Positions 28,372-37,746 of a stretch of DNA of 64,000 bases are shown piece by piece. Below the pieces are notes generated by a model. The model was not told where the DNA came from. It was given only the letters and a program-made list of their open reading frames with translations, and searched no databases. Where the stretch lies: positions 98,236 through 162,235 of the forward strand of contig PLJM01000021.1 of assembly GCA_003139695.1 (NCBI GenBank), written 5' to 3'. The position numbers and the translations under genes were made by a program. Source of the stretch: Candidatus Dormiibacterota bacterium (GTDB lineage Bacteria > Chloroflexota > Dormibacteria > Dormibacterales > Dormibacteraceae). The stretch's first letter is position 1. Each line of letters opens with the position of its first letter.

Positions 28372-31300
28372 TCAGGCCCCTGGCAGCGCGGCCGCAGCCC
28401 TCCCGACCTCATAGAGCTGGGCCATCTCGTCCAGCAGGCCGACCAGGTCACGCTGCCAACCTTCGCCCTGGCGGCGCAACTTGAGGCGGTTGGGCGCAAC
28501 CGCGATGCGGCCTGCCATTCGACGCGTCAGCTCGTCGATGTCCAGGTATCGCTGAGGGTCGACCCGAATGACGATGTCGTGGCCTTCCGCGACCACTCCT
28601 CTGAGTCCCAGCCGCTGCCCTTTCAATTTGATCCGCAGCGAATAAGCCAGGTTGTTGAGCTGCGCCGGCCCGGGGCCGTAACGATCTTCGAGGGAGCGCA
28701 GCACCGCTTCCAGCTCTTCTTCGTCCTCGGTGCCTGCTAGCTGGCGATACGCGCCCAGGCGAAGCTTCTCGTCCCGAATATATGAGCGAGGGATGAAGTG
28801 GTCGAGCGGCAGGTCGAGGTTCATCTCCGTTGTCGACAGCACATCGCCGACAGTGGTCTCCTCTGATCCGGACCGCATCTTCGTCACCGCGCTCTGCAGC
28901 ATCTGGAGGTACATCTCGAATCCGACAGCCGCAATCGCTCCATGCTGCTCGGTTCCGAGCAGGTTGCCGGCCCCTCGGATCTCGAGGTCGCGGAGTGCGA
29001 TCTTGAACCCCTGCCCAAGCTCGTGGAGCCCGGACATGACGTCTAATCGCTTGTCCGCCCGCTCGGTCAGCGAACGCCGGGGGTCGTAAAGGAAATATGC
29101 GTAGGCCCGCCTGCCCGAGCGCCCGACGCGTCCGCGCAGCTGATAGAGCTGAGCGAGCCCGAACCTGTCCGAGCGCTCGATGATGATCGTGTTGACGTTA
29201 GGAATATCGAGACCCGATTCGATGATCGTCGTGCAGACGAGAACGTCGAACTTGGCCGACTCGAAAGCGACCATCACCTCGGCCAGCTGATCCTCCTGCA
29301 TCTGCCCATGCCCGACCGTCACTCGCGCACTGGGCACGAGCTCGCGAACCCGGTCGGCGGCCTTCTCGATCGTGCGAACGCGGTTGTGGACGAAGTACAC
29401 CTGACCGCCCCGCTGAAGCTCGCGAGTGATCGCCTCCTTGATGAGCGCGTCATCGTCGGCCGTGACGTAAGTCTTGATCGGCTGACGCTCCTCCGGAGGT
29501 GTCTGGATAACGCTCATGTCGCGAATGCCGCCGACAGCCATGTGGAGCGTTCGAGGGATCGGGGTGGCGGACAGTGACAGCACGTCAAGCTGCGTGCGCA
29601 GCTTTTTCAACCGCTCTTTCTGCATCACGCCGAACCGATGCTCTTCATCGACGATCAACAAGCCGAGACGCTTGAAGCGGACGTCCCTCTGCAGAAGCCG
29701 ATGAGTGCCGACGACGATGTCGACCTGGCCCGCTTTCAAACCTTCGATGGTTTGCGCTTGCGTCTCGTCGTCGACAAAGCGCGACAGCATCTCGACTGAG
29801 ACAGGAAACTTGCTGAGCCTCTCCCGAAAAACGTGGAAGTGCTGCTGCGCCAAGACGGTCGTCGGTGCCAGCACAGCCACCTGCTTGCCGCTCATCGCTG
29901 CCTTGAACGCCGCCCGCAATGCAAGCTCGGTCTTTCCGAAGCCAACGTCGCCGCACAACAGCCGGTCCATTGGCTTGTCGGATTCCATGTCGGCTTTGAT
30001 CTCCGCCAGGGCAGCCACCTGGTCGGGTGTCTCTTCATAAGGAAAGGAGGCCTCGAGCTCCTGCTGCCAGGCCGTATCGGGAGCGAACGCGATTCCCGGC
30101 CTGGCCTCTCGGAGTGAATAGATCCGGAGCAGGTCGTCAGCCACATCCTGGACGACTTTCTTGGCGCGTCCCCTTGCGCGAGTCCAGTCGCCGCTCCCGA
30201 GCCGATGGAGGGTGGGCTGGCCCTCGCCTCCCAGGTACTTCTGGACGCGATCCAGGTTCTCGACCGGCACAAAAAGGCGGTCGCCCTCCGCGTACTCGAG
30301 CTCGAGATATTCGCGATGGGCGCCGTCAGTTTCGATGAGGCGCATCCCCTTGAAACGCGCAATTCCGTGGTCGACGTGGACCACCAGCTCCTCGGGCGCG
30401 AAGTCCAGGGTGAACTCGCGGGTCAGATCCTGGGCGCGCGTCGCCGCCGGGCGGTGGCCGCGCCCGCCCGGCCGACGAAGCCGGCCGAAGAGCTCGGCAT
30501 CGGTGGCCAGGTAAAACTTGATCTCTGGCTGTGAGCACCCGGCAGTGATGTCGGCGTCCGCCCGCAGAAACGCGGGCTTGAGCTCCAGATCCAGGTCGAG
30601 GTCCGCGTCATTCAGCCGAGCTTTCACCTTGCTTTCGTCGAGAAGCGCGGTCAGGCGTTCGGCCTGCTCGGTGGCCATCACCACAGTGGAAGAGTCGGCA
30701 AGGGCGACGGCATCAGCGAGCGCGCGCGGCCGGCCGACGAAAGGCTCGGCCGGTACCCAGCCGAGGTCGGTCGCGCCGTCCGCCTCGCCGGGGGTCACCC
30801 GCAGGTGATGCCAGCTCGTCCGCGGTTCGAGCCTACCGAGCGGGACCATCGGCAGCGTGAATCCGCGCGGCAGCTCACCTCCGCCGGCCTCGGCCGCCGC
30901 GAGCATCTCTGTCTCGTCGATGAGGGACCGCGCATCTGCACGCTGCCTGTCGGCCTCGAAGTCGAGCACCACCACGTCAACTGGGAGGTGGTCGAACAGT
31001 GATGGGCGCGAAGGATCGACATACGCCGCGTAGAACTCGACTCCTGGGAACGTAGCGCCCGACCCGAGACGGACGAGCTCATCCTCCCAGTCGCCGCGCA
31101 CATCGTCGCGCAGTTTTGCGAGCGAGATGTCGGCGAGTATTCGAGTCACCGCAGCGGACCCGCGCCGGGCGCCCAGCAGCAGCTCGCGCCCGGCGCGAAT
31201 CGAAACGCTTGGGACCGCCATCACCGAGCGCTGGTTCTCAGGATCGAACAGCCGGAGGGTCTCGATCATCTCCCCTGACCATTCGGCTCGGATCGGGTTG

Positions 31301-31938
31301 TCGGCAGCCGCCGGGTACACGTCAAGGATCCCGCCGCGAACCGCGAACTGTCCGCGGTTCTCGACCAGCGCCTCTCTCGCGTAGCCCAGCTCGACCAGGC
31401 GACCCGCCACCGCGACTGGGTCAGGGCCCTGGCCGGGGGTCAGCACCAGCGTGCCTTCTGCCAGCTCGGATGGCGAGATAGTCATACGAACGCCCGCCCG
31501 CCTCGACGAAACGACAACTCTCGGGTGTCTTGAAAGGGGGGACTCCCCCCCTTGGGGCGGCGAGCCCGGCAGAGCCGGATCCCGGCGCACCCCCCCTGAG
31601 GCCGCGTCGGCGATCGCGGACAGCGCGTCAAGGCGCTTGTTCACGGCGGGGTCACTGGCAGGCGGCCGGTCCAGAAACGAAATTGCGACCTCGGCAAACA
31701 CATGCGTCTCCGGCCGGCCGGCGAGCCACGGCCGAAGCTCATCGGCAAAACGGTCTGGTGATGACACCAACACCAGCAGGGAGCGACCGCGTGCCTGGCA
31801 TGCTCGAGCGATTGAACCGGCGACGATCGGCCACGCCGGCCGGGGCAGCCTCCCGACGCGAAACTCTGACGGTGCGCCGTCGAGCCAGCGCTCCAGAAGA
31901 GGTGCGGCTTTGACGGTTGCCTCCCACAGGGCGGTCAT
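28372..31938 (-). CDS. mfd: Transcription-repair coupling factor
   Basis: Mfd displaces stalled RNA polymerase and recruits UvrA. The product has 1188 residues: a UvrB-homology N-module, the RNA-polymerase-interacting CarD-like domain (VVHVDHGIARFKGM), the translocase with GDVGFGKTELALR and IVDEEHRFGV, and a C-terminal TRCF domain. The ATG at 31938 overlaps the pth stop (ATGA). Residues about 114-136 (GGVRRDPALPG, then SPPQGGESPLS) are encoded by an inverted copy of the palindromic repeat found beside mazG; the insertion keeps the frame open. Confidence 0.96.
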   Translation of the reverse strand: MTALWEATVKAAPLLERWLDGAPSEFRVGRLPRPAWPIVAGSIARACQARGRSLLVLVSSPDRFADELRPWLAGRPETHVFAEVAISFLDRPPASDPAVNKRLDALSAIADAASGGVRRDPALPGSPPQGGESPLSRHPRVVVSSRRAGVRMTISPSELAEGTLVLTPGQGPDPVAVAGRLVELGYAREALVENRGQFAVRGGILDVYPAAADNPIRAEWSGEMIETLRLFDPENQRSVMAVPSVSIRAGRELLLGARRGSAAVTRILADISLAKLRDDVRGDWEDELVRLGSGATFPGVEFYAAYVDPSRPSLFDHLPVDVVVLDFEADRQRADARSLIDETEMLAAAEAGGGELPRGFTLPMVPLGRLEPRTSWHHLRVTPGEADGATDLGWVPAEPFVGRPRALADAVALADSSTVVMATEQAERLTALLDESKVKARLNDADLDLDLELKPAFLRADADITAGCSQPEIKFYLATDAELFGRLRRPGGRGHRPAATRAQDLTREFTLDFAPEELVVHVDHGIARFKGMRLIETDGAHREYLELEYAEGDRLFVPVENLDRVQKYLGGEGQPTLHRLGSGDWTRARGRAKKVVQDVADDLLRIYSLREARPGIAFAPDTAWQQELEASFPYEETPDQVAALAEIKADMESDKPMDRLLCGDVGFGKTELALRAAFKAAMSGKQVAVLAPTTVLAQQHFHVFRERLSKFPVSVEMLSRFVDDETQAQTIEGLKAGQVDIVVGTHRLLQRDVRFKRLGLLIVDEEHRFGVMQKERLKKLRTQLDVLSLSATPIPRTLHMAVGGIRDMSVIQTPPEERQPIKTYVTADDDALIKEAITRELQRGGQVYFVHNRVRTIEKAADRVRELVPSARVTVGHGQMQEDQLAEVMVAFESAKFDVLVCTTIIESGLDIPNVNTIIIERSDRFGLAQLYQLRGRVGRSGRRAYAYFLYDPRRSLTERADKRLDVMSGLHELGQGFKIALRDLEIRGAGNLLGTEQHGAIAAVGFEMYLQMLQSAVTKMRSGSEETTVGDVLSTTEMNLDLPLDHFIPRSYIRDEKLRLGAYRQLAGTEDEEELEAVLRSLEDRYGPGPAQLNNLAYSLRIKLKGQRLGLRGVVAEGHDIVIRVDPQRYLDIDELTRRMAGRIAVAPNRLKLRRQGEGWQRDLVGLLDEMAQLYEVGRAAAALPGA
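31530..31598 (-). repeat. Palindromic repeat copy inside mfd
   Basis: Read on the minus strand this segment runs CAGGGGGGTGCGCCGGGATC, CGGCTCTGCCGGGC, then CGCCGCCCC AAGGGGGGG AGTCCCCCC. It follows copies A and B at 27416-27531 for its whole length with about eight in ten bases equal. It lies wholly within the mfd frame, between residues about 114 and 136, with no stop. Confidence 0.8.
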
Positions 31939-32549
31939 TTCAATTCCTCGCACCCGAGAGCGCCCGGGCGGTTGTAATGGTCCATGGCGCGTTCAAGGCC
32001 GGCTTCGATCGCCAGCTCCAGCGCGCTGGCGACCCCAACGACGATGTTCGGTATGCGAGCTGCCTCCGCTTTTGTGAAGCGGCCCAGCACATGACTGCGA
32101 CCGGCGGGAGAACCCTTTCGAGGCGGCTTTCCAATTCCGACTCGAAAGCGAACAAAGTCATCTGTGCCCAGCGAGCTGATCACCGAAAGCACGCCGTTGT
32201 GTCCGGCGCCGGAGCCTCCCCGCCGGATACGTAGGCGGCATAGGGGCAGGTCGAGCTCGTCGTGCACCACCCAAACCCGGTCAGGGGTCAGGTTGAGGTC
32301 GCGCACCGCCTTCGCCACCGGTTGACCCGAAAGGTTCATATAGGTCTGAGGCAGCACCAGCCAGATGCCTTTTCCTTCGGAGTGCCCCACAAGGGACTGC
32401 CAACGTTTGCGGTCGACACGTATGCCGAGCCGTTTGCCGAGCTCCCGAACGCAAGCGAAGCCGAGGTTATGACGCGTGTCGGCATAGTCCGACTCCGGAT
32501 TGCCAAGGCCCACAATCAACAGCTCTTCTCGAAGCACTTTTTGATTCAT
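31935..32549 (-). CDS. pth: Peptidyl-tRNA hydrolase
   Basis: Pth frees tRNA from peptidyl-tRNA that dropped off the ribosome. The product has 204 residues from the ATG at 32549. Catalytic features: TRHNLGF (His27), YMNLSG (Asn), VHDELDLP (Asp) and SGAGHNGVLS. The frame extends to a GTG at 32606, adding 19 residues not typical of the family. The stop overlaps the mfd start. ybeY lies upstream on the same strand (ybeY - pth - mfd - mazG is not spaced widely), so a shared transcript is plausible. Confidence 0.94.
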   Translation of the reverse strand: MNQKVLREELLIVGLGNPESDYADTRHNLGFACVRELGKRLGIRVDRKRWQSLVGHSEGKGIWLVLPQTYMNLSGQPVAKAVRDLNLTPDRVWVVHDELDLPLCRLRIRRGGSGAGHNGVLSVISSLGTDDFVRFRVGIGKPPRKGSPAGRSHVLGRFTKAEAARIPNIVVGVASALELAIEAGLERAMDHYNRPGALGCEELK

Positions 32550-32641
32550 TCCAAATCCGAATAGACGCAAATCGGCCCGCGGCGAGCGCCGCAGACCTGT
32601 CTCCACCTTTTCGGGGGGAGGGGCTTGAGTCTACGCGGAGA

Positions 32642-33112
32642 TCAAAGTCGGCCGGCCGGCAATCGCAAATGCGAAAGCTCGAGCGCGGCCACCGTGAGAC
32701 GGACCATCTCTTTGCGCTCAGAGGCGGCCATATGGTCCCAGCCCAGCAGGTGCAGAAAGCCGTGGACGGAAAGCAGGGCGAACTCGCTCAGTGGCTCGTG
32801 CCCGAACTCGGCGGCCTGGCGGACAACCGTCTCCCACGAGATGGCGAGGTCGCCGAGATGCTCACCTGGACCCCCGAATGAAAGGACGTCCGTGACGGCG
32901 TCATGGCCCGCGTAAGTCTTGTTGAGCCGGCGCAGCTCGCGGTCCCCGGTGATCCTGACGGCGACGGTGGACGAGCCCTCAGGCAGCCGGGCGGCGACCT
33001 CCGGTATCGAGGCTGTGCGTGCCAGCACCAACCGCACGAAGGAGGGCGCGACCGGCGCCCGCACCGCTTTCACCACTTCAACCGCAAGCCGGAGCGACTC
33101 AGGCACCGTCAT
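32642..33112 (-). CDS. ybeY: Endoribonuclease YbeY
   Basis: YbeY is a zinc endoribonuclease of 16S rRNA 3'-end maturation and ribosome quality control. The product has 156 residues, with the zinc motif HGFLHLLGWDH near residue 115 and TDVLSFGGP earlier. A TTG directly precedes the chosen ATG and could add one residue. It is divergent from the epimerase gene; only 27 bases separate the two starts, so the promoters must overlap coding sequence. Confidence 0.94.
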   Translation of the reverse strand: MTVPESLRLAVEVVKAVRAPVAPSFVRLVLARTASIPEVAARLPEGSSTVAVRITGDRELRRLNKTYAGHDAVTDVLSFGGPGEHLGDLAISWETVVRQAAEFGHEPLSEFALLSVHGFLHLLGWDHMAASERKEMVRLTVAALELSHLRLPAGRL

Positions 33113-33139
33113 CAAGTAAACCCGTTACAGTCAATTGCA

Positions 33140-34081
33140 GTGCGGATTCTGGTGACGGGCGGTGCCGGTTTCATCGGTTCCCACGTCGTCGACGCATACG
33201 TCGCGGCGGGCCACGAGGTCGCCGTCCTCGACAACTTCAGCACCGGCAACGAAGCCAATCTCAATAGCGCCGCGGAAGTGCACCGCGTCGACTTACGCGA
33301 CCAGGCCGCGGTCGAAAAGGTGGTCGCCTCGTTCCGGCCCGAGATCGTGAACCACCATGCCGCGCAATCAGAGGTGCCGAAGTCCGTCGCCGACCCAGGT
33401 CTCGACGCTCACATAAACATCGTCGGTGGCCTGAACCTTCTTAAGGCAAGCGTCGATCACAAGGTAAAGAAGGTGATCTTCATCTCAACCGGCGGGGCGC
33501 TGTACGGCGAGCCGGACGTGGTGCCCGCTGACGAAGACCACCCGGTCAGGCCGCTGTCTCCTTACGGCACCAGCAAGTTCAGCTTTGAGCAATACCTCGG
33601 CACCTTCAAGCGCACATTTGGACTGGAGTTCACGGTGCTCCGCTACGCCAACATCTATGGTCCGCGGCAGGATTTCTATGCGGAGGAAGGACGGGTGGTG
33701 GCGATCTTCGCCAGCCGGATGCTGGAAAGAAAGCCGGTCACGATCGATGGCGACGGCGAGCAGTCGCGCGACATGCTGCACGTCGGCGACGCGGCCACCG
33801 CGAACCTCGCCGCCCTCGAGCGCGGAGAAGGAGAGATCTTTCACGTCAGCACAGGCGTGCCGGTGTCGGTCAATGACCTTTTTCGCAAACTGGCCATCCT
33901 CACGGATTACAAGATCGCGCCCAACCACGGGCCTCGACGCAAGGGCGACGTCTACCGGATCGCCCTGAACAACACGCGGGCGCGCCGCGACCTCGGATGG
34001 GAGCCGCGGGTCAGCCTCGAAGAGGGACTGAGCCTGACCGTCGATTACTTCCGGGAACAGGTCTTGCAGGCGCCGGTATGA
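33140..34081 (+). CDS. NAD-dependent sugar-nucleotide epimerase/dehydratase (UDP-glucose 4-epimerase-like)
   Basis: This extended SDR enzyme has 313 residues from the GTG at 33140: NAD loop TGGAGFIGSHVVDAY, an Asp for the ribose (LDNFSTG), and the catalytic Tyr-Lys in SPYGTSKFSFEQY with the preceding ISTGGALYG. The pattern matches GalE-type UDP-hexose 4-epimerases. The substrate cannot be set from sequence. The frame upstream of 33140 is antisense to ybeY and is not coding. It is the first gene of the glycan-related region. Confidence 0.88.
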   Translation: MRILVTGGAGFIGSHVVDAYVAAGHEVAVLDNFSTGNEANLNSAAEVHRVDLRDQAAVEKVVASFRPEIVNHHAAQSEVPKSVADPGLDAHINIVGGLNLLKASVDHKVKKVIFISTGGALYGEPDVVPADEDHPVRPLSPYGTSKFSFEQYLGTFKRTFGLEFTVLRYANIYGPRQDFYAEEGRVVAIFASRMLERKPVTIDGDGEQSRDMLHVGDAATANLAALERGEGEIFHVSTGVPVSVNDLFRKLAILTDYKIAPNHGPRRKGDVYRIALNNTRARRDLGWEPRVSLEEGLSLTVDYFREQVLQAPV

Positions 34082-34106
34082 GAGCCGGCGGTGTAATGGC
34101 AACGTC

Positions 34107-34475
34107 GTGACAGCAACGCTCGGCTCGCTTCATAGCTTTGGGGCGCGCGTGCTCCTCGCGTACGCGGTGGCGCTGGCCATTTGGGGCACGTACAGATACT
34201 TTCGCAACCAGGAGCTGGGTGGCGGGTTCAGGGCCAGCTATTTGATAATGGCCGGCCTCACTGCGCTGCAGGGACTCGTGGGCCTCGCGACATTCGTATC
34301 GGGAGGGCGGCCGACCGTGCTGCTGCATGTCGTCTACGGCATATTCGCGGTGATCTTCCTGCCGGGCGCCTACCTGTATGCGCAGGGCGGATCGCGCCGG
34401 CGCGAAGCGGTGATCCTTGCCGGCGCGGCCTGGGTCGTCAGCATCGCGTACCTGCGCGGCATCGCCACCGGCTGA
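34107..34475 (+). CDS. Small four-helix membrane protein, unknown function
   Basis: The protein has 122 residues from a GTG start, with four hydrophobic segments (about 12-30, 44-66, 72-92 and 98-117). A LLHVVYGIFAV segment with His lies in helix 3. No family is firmly recognised. It follows the epimerase by 25 bases and ends two bases before the convergent ferritin-VIT gene. Confidence 0.7.
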   Translation: MTATLGSLHSFGARVLLAYAVALAIWGTYRYFRNQELGGGFRASYLIMAGLTALQGLVGLATFVSGGRPTVLLHVVYGIFAVIFLPGAYLYAQGGSRRREAVILAGAAWVVSIAYLRGIATG

Positions 34476-34477
34476 GG

Positions 34478-35680
34478 CTAGGCTCGGAAGAGAACGCCCA
34501 CCCCGTAAGTGATCGCGGCCACCGCGGTGCCAACAGCCAGCATCTCAAGGCCTGAGCGCACCCCGGCTTTGCCGGTGAAGAACGACCGGGCCGAACCGAT
34601 CAGGAACAAGAACACCGCGCACAGGACGAAGGTGATGGTGAGCGCTGCGAATCCGGAAAGGGCTTCGCCCACGAGGGCCCGCCCACCGAGGTAACCGATC
34701 ACCGGTATCACTCCTCCAACCAGGGTCGAGACACCGGCCACCACACCTTCGCGGACGGGATTCTCGAACTGGGCAACGTCGAGCCCAAGCTCCTCGCGGG
34801 CCTGCGTCTCGAGCCACACCTTCTTGTCGGCTGTGATACGGGCGACGATCGTCTTGGCTTCTTCCGGTGTCAGGCCTTTGGAGCGATAAATCTTCACCAG
34901 CTCTGCGCGCTCGAGGTCGGGCATCGCCTCGATCTCGGCCGCCTCTCGCGCCAGCTGGCCCTCGTACACCTCACGTTGCGACTTGCTCGCGAGGTAAGCG
35001 CCACCCGCCATCGATATCCCAGAGGCGACCATCGCCGACAGCCCACCGATCAGAACCACGCGCGGGTTGACGGTGGCGCCGCCGACGCCAGCCAGCACTC
35101 CGAGGGTTGCGGTCAGCCCGTCGTTGACTCCGTAAATGACATTTCGGATGCTTTCGATGCCAGTGCCGTGCCACGCCTCGTCGGTGAACTCGCCTTCCGA
35201 ACCATCGTCGATTGAGACACTGCCTGCCGCCGTGGGCGAATCGCTTTTGTCGGCGATCTCGTCAGGCGACTGATGGTCGAGCTCCTCGGGCAACACCTTT
35301 CGAAGCACACCCTGCGCGCCGGCGTCCGACACCGTTGAGACCTGGCCGAGATATGCGCGTAAGACCTGGCCCTCCGCCGCGCCTGCAAGCGCCAGCGCCG
35401 GACCGATTCCAGCCACGCGCGCGAGGGCGGCAAGCGCCTGGGCGGTCAGCCGCGGTTGCCGCGCGGGAAGCTTCACACCTCCGCGCGTGAGCAGCTCGGC
35501 CCAGGCGTCGGCATGTCGCTTCTCAGTCGTGGCCAGCGATTCCAACCGTCGTTTGAGGCCTGAGTCCGAGGCGACGGCAGCGAGCGCCTCGTAGACGCCG
35601 GCCATTCGTGTCTCGCTTTCCCAGTTCGCACGTACCGATTTGCTGTCTGGCTCTGACAGGGCTCGGTCGGGGGACGCCAC
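34478..35680 (-). CDS. Ferritin-like/VIT1 (CCC1) fusion, MbfA-type iron transporter
   Basis: The protein has 400 residues. The N-terminal half is a rubrerythrin/ferritin-like four-helix domain with carboxylate and His ligands (ESETRMAGVYEAL, TTEKRHADAW, LPEELDHQ). The C-terminal half is a VIT1/CCC1 transporter (VIYGVNDGLTATLGVLAGV; five membrane segments; acidic loop EIEAMPDLERAELVKIY). In MbfA of Agrobacterium and Bradyrhizobium this fusion exports iron and gives peroxide resistance; the same role is inferred. No Fur box was identified. Confidence 0.88.
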   Translation of the reverse strand: MASPDRALSEPDSKSVRANWESETRMAGVYEALAAVASDSGLKRRLESLATTEKRHADAWAELLTRGGVKLPARQPRLTAQALAALARVAGIGPALALAGAAEGQVLRAYLGQVSTVSDAGAQGVLRKVLPEELDHQSPDEIADKSDSPTAAGSVSIDDGSEGEFTDEAWHGTGIESIRNVIYGVNDGLTATLGVLAGVGGATVNPRVVLIGGLSAMVASGISMAGGAYLASKSQREVYEGQLAREAAEIEAMPDLERAELVKIYRSKGLTPEEAKTIVARITADKKVWLETQAREELGLDVAQFENPVREGVVAGVSTLVGGVIPVIGYLGGRALVGEALSGFAALTITFVLCAVFLFLIGSARSFFTGKAGVRSGLEMLAVGTAVAAITYGVGVLFRA

Positions 35681-35815
35681 GTGTCTATCGTAGGGATGGA
35701 TCGCGGATGCCCTCAGCTGGCCCGATGCCGGACGGGCGAATCTGGCACCTGTTCATCCAGGGTCGGGCGATGCAGGCGATGGGCGCGGCCGATTGTCTTA
35801 AGGTAGGGACCCTCC
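35681..35815 (+). promoter_or_regulatory. Divergent promoter region, ferritin-VIT / epimerase
   Basis: These 135 bases separate the two divergent starts. No ORF or strong repeat is seen; TTGTCTTAAGG about 25 bases before the epimerase ATG is the only promoter-like stretch noticed. Confidence 0.3.
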
Positions 35816-36868
35816 ATGACGCCCGCCAACCTGCGCGCCGACTCCGGTCTCACCCCACGTTCCAAGCCAAGGAAGGCGCGTGCAGCCGAACACGGGCCGG
35901 CGCGCCGGATCCTCATCACCGGCGGAGCGGGATTCCTCGGCGTCAACGCTGCAGTGCGAATGATCGAGGACGGTTGGCACGTCACCCTGCTCGACAACCT
36001 CAGCCGTCCTGGGACCGAGCGAAACCTGAAGTGGCTCATCAACGAGCACCCTGCCGAAACGACCTTCATTAAAGAGGACGTGAGGAACGCAAACGCTTTG
36101 AGCGAGCACGTCAAGAATCAGGACGCGATCCTCCATCTGGCGGGTCAGGTGGCTGTAACGACCTCGCTCGTCGACCCGGTTACGGACTTCGACGTCAACG
36201 CCGGCGGCACTCTGAACATGCTCGAGGCGACGCGGAAGCACAACCCGGAAGTGCCTTTTGTTTTCGCATCGACGAACAAGGTGTATGGAAAGCTGGACAA
36301 GAACAACGTCGCATGTAACGAGAGCCAGCCGATCGATTTTCACAGCCCATACGGCTGCAGTAAAGGTTCGGCCGACCAGTACGTGAGGGATTACGCCCGC
36401 TGCTACCACATGAACACAGTCGTGCTGCGCCAGAGCTGCATCTACGGAGCGCACCAGTACGGTAGCGAGGACCAGGGGTGGGTGGCCCACTTCGTCCACT
36501 CGATCCTCAACAAGCGGCCGATGACCATCTACGGAGACGGCACTCAGGTGAGAGATCTGTTGGACGCACGCGACCTTTGCAACCTGTACTCGACCGTGAT
36601 CGAGCAGATCGATAAGACGCGCGGAGAGATCTACAACGTTGGCGGCGGCCCGGAAAATCAGCGAAACCTGCTCGAGGTGATCGAACAGATCGGGGCGCTA
36701 ACCCACCAGACCCCGGAGTACACCTTCGCCGATTGGCGCGAAGGCGACCAGACGTACTACGTGAGCGACATCACCAAGGCGCGAGTAGCTTTTGATTGGA
36801 GACCGCAAGTCGAGTTCGATCGGGGGCTCAGGGATTTAATCGCTTGGGCGATGCGGCAGACGACATAA
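35816..36868 (+). CDS. CDP-tyvelose/CDP-paratose 2-epimerase-like SDR
   Basis: This extended SDR protein has 350 residues, with a basic 28-residue N-terminal extension before the NAD loop TGGAGFLGVNAA. The active site lies in FASTNKVYGKL and SPYGCSKGSADQY. The stretch LRQSCIYGAHQYGSEDQGW is typical of CDP-tyvelose 2-epimerases and relatives. None of the other CDP-dideoxyhexose genes (rfbF, rfbG, rfbH) is here, so the substrate may be another NDP-sugar. The methyltransferase gene follows within six bases. Confidence 0.85.
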   Translation: MTPANLRADSGLTPRSKPRKARAAEHGPARRILITGGAGFLGVNAAVRMIEDGWHVTLLDNLSRPGTERNLKWLINEHPAETTFIKEDVRNANALSEHVKNQDAILHLAGQVAVTTSLVDPVTDFDVNAGGTLNMLEATRKHNPEVPFVFASTNKVYGKLDKNNVACNESQPIDFHSPYGCSKGSADQYVRDYARCYHMNTVVLRQSCIYGAHQYGSEDQGWVAHFVHSILNKRPMTIYGDGTQVRDLLDARDLCNLYSTVIEQIDKTRGEIYNVGGGPENQRNLLEVIEQIGALTHQTPEYTFADWREGDQTYYVSDITKARVAFDWRPQVEFDRGLRDLIAWAMRQTT

Positions 36869-36873
36869 AGCTC

Positions 36874-37746
36874 GTGACCGCTGAGCCAATCGCGAGCCCA
36901 AAAACAGACAACGCAGGCCATTTCGATCCGTCGCACTCGGCGAGCCCCAATCGACTCGACTCAGAGAAGCATCACGACTATTTCAACTCCTTTCTCGACA
37001 AAGCCCCACTGGCGCTCGCAATCTGGCGGGCCAGTGAGGCCAAGGCACTGGAGCGGGTGCAGGTTGTGCCGCCGGTTCTCGATCTGGGTTGCGGCTTTGG
37101 GGAATTCGCCGGGGTCTTTTTCGACGCCACCGTCGACATCGGAGTCGATCCATCGCAGGTAGATCTCTCGCGCGCCGAGGCGGCTGGCAAACATGCGTTG
37201 CTGATTCGGGGCGACGCTCGCGCGCTGCCACTGCCGGATGCCTCTGTCAGCACTGTGCTGTCCAACTCGGTCCTTGAACACATCAGCGGACCAGAGCGCG
37301 TGCTCGCGGAAGCATTCCGGGTGCTGCGCCCACATGGCGTCTTCGCGTTCACCGTTGTCACAAGCCATATGAGCGACGAGATGCTTCTGCCGCGTGCGTT
37401 CAATCGAATTCATGTCAAACGCCTTGCTCATCTGTACGCAACTACCTATCACCGTCTTTTCAGCCACGTCTCGCTTCATTCGAAAGATGCGTGGGTGCAA
37501 ATGACTCACGATGCCGGATTCGAGCTCGTCGCCGTCGACAACATCCTGACGCGAAAAGCATTGCTGGCTTTCGAGCTACTGCTGGTGACCGCGGTTCCTT
37601 CGCAAGTCGCGCGAACGCTGGCTGGGCGCAGACTCAACCTCGTCCCACGGCCCGTCCGCCAGGCTGCCCTGCGACCGTTTCGACGCCTGCTGGAAGGCAA
37701 CCGCGACCGACTGACGAACGTGCTGGTGGTCGCACGCAAGCCGTGA
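36874..37746 (+). CDS. SAM-dependent class I methyltransferase
   Basis: The product has 290 residues from the GTG at 36874. A methyltransferase domain has motif I LDLGCGFGEFAGVFF, the acidic residue in VDPSQ, and motif IV VLSNSVLEHI with VLRPHGVFAF. It resembles methyltransferases of polysaccharide clusters (Methyltransf_11). The substrate is unknown. The stop overlaps the start of the next gene by one base (TGATG), so the two are coupled. Confidence 0.85.
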   Translation: MTAEPIASPKTDNAGHFDPSHSASPNRLDSEKHHDYFNSFLDKAPLALAIWRASEAKALERVQVVPPVLDLGCGFGEFAGVFFDATVDIGVDPSQVDLSRAEAAGKHALLIRGDARALPLPDASVSTVLSNSVLEHISGPERVLAEAFRVLRPHGVFAFTVVTSHMSDEMLLPRAFNRIHVKRLAHLYATTYHRLFSHVSLHSKDAWVQMTHDAGFELVAVDNILTRKALLAFELLLVTAVPSQVARTLAGRRLNLVPRPVRQAALRPFRRLLEGNRDRLTNVLVVARKP

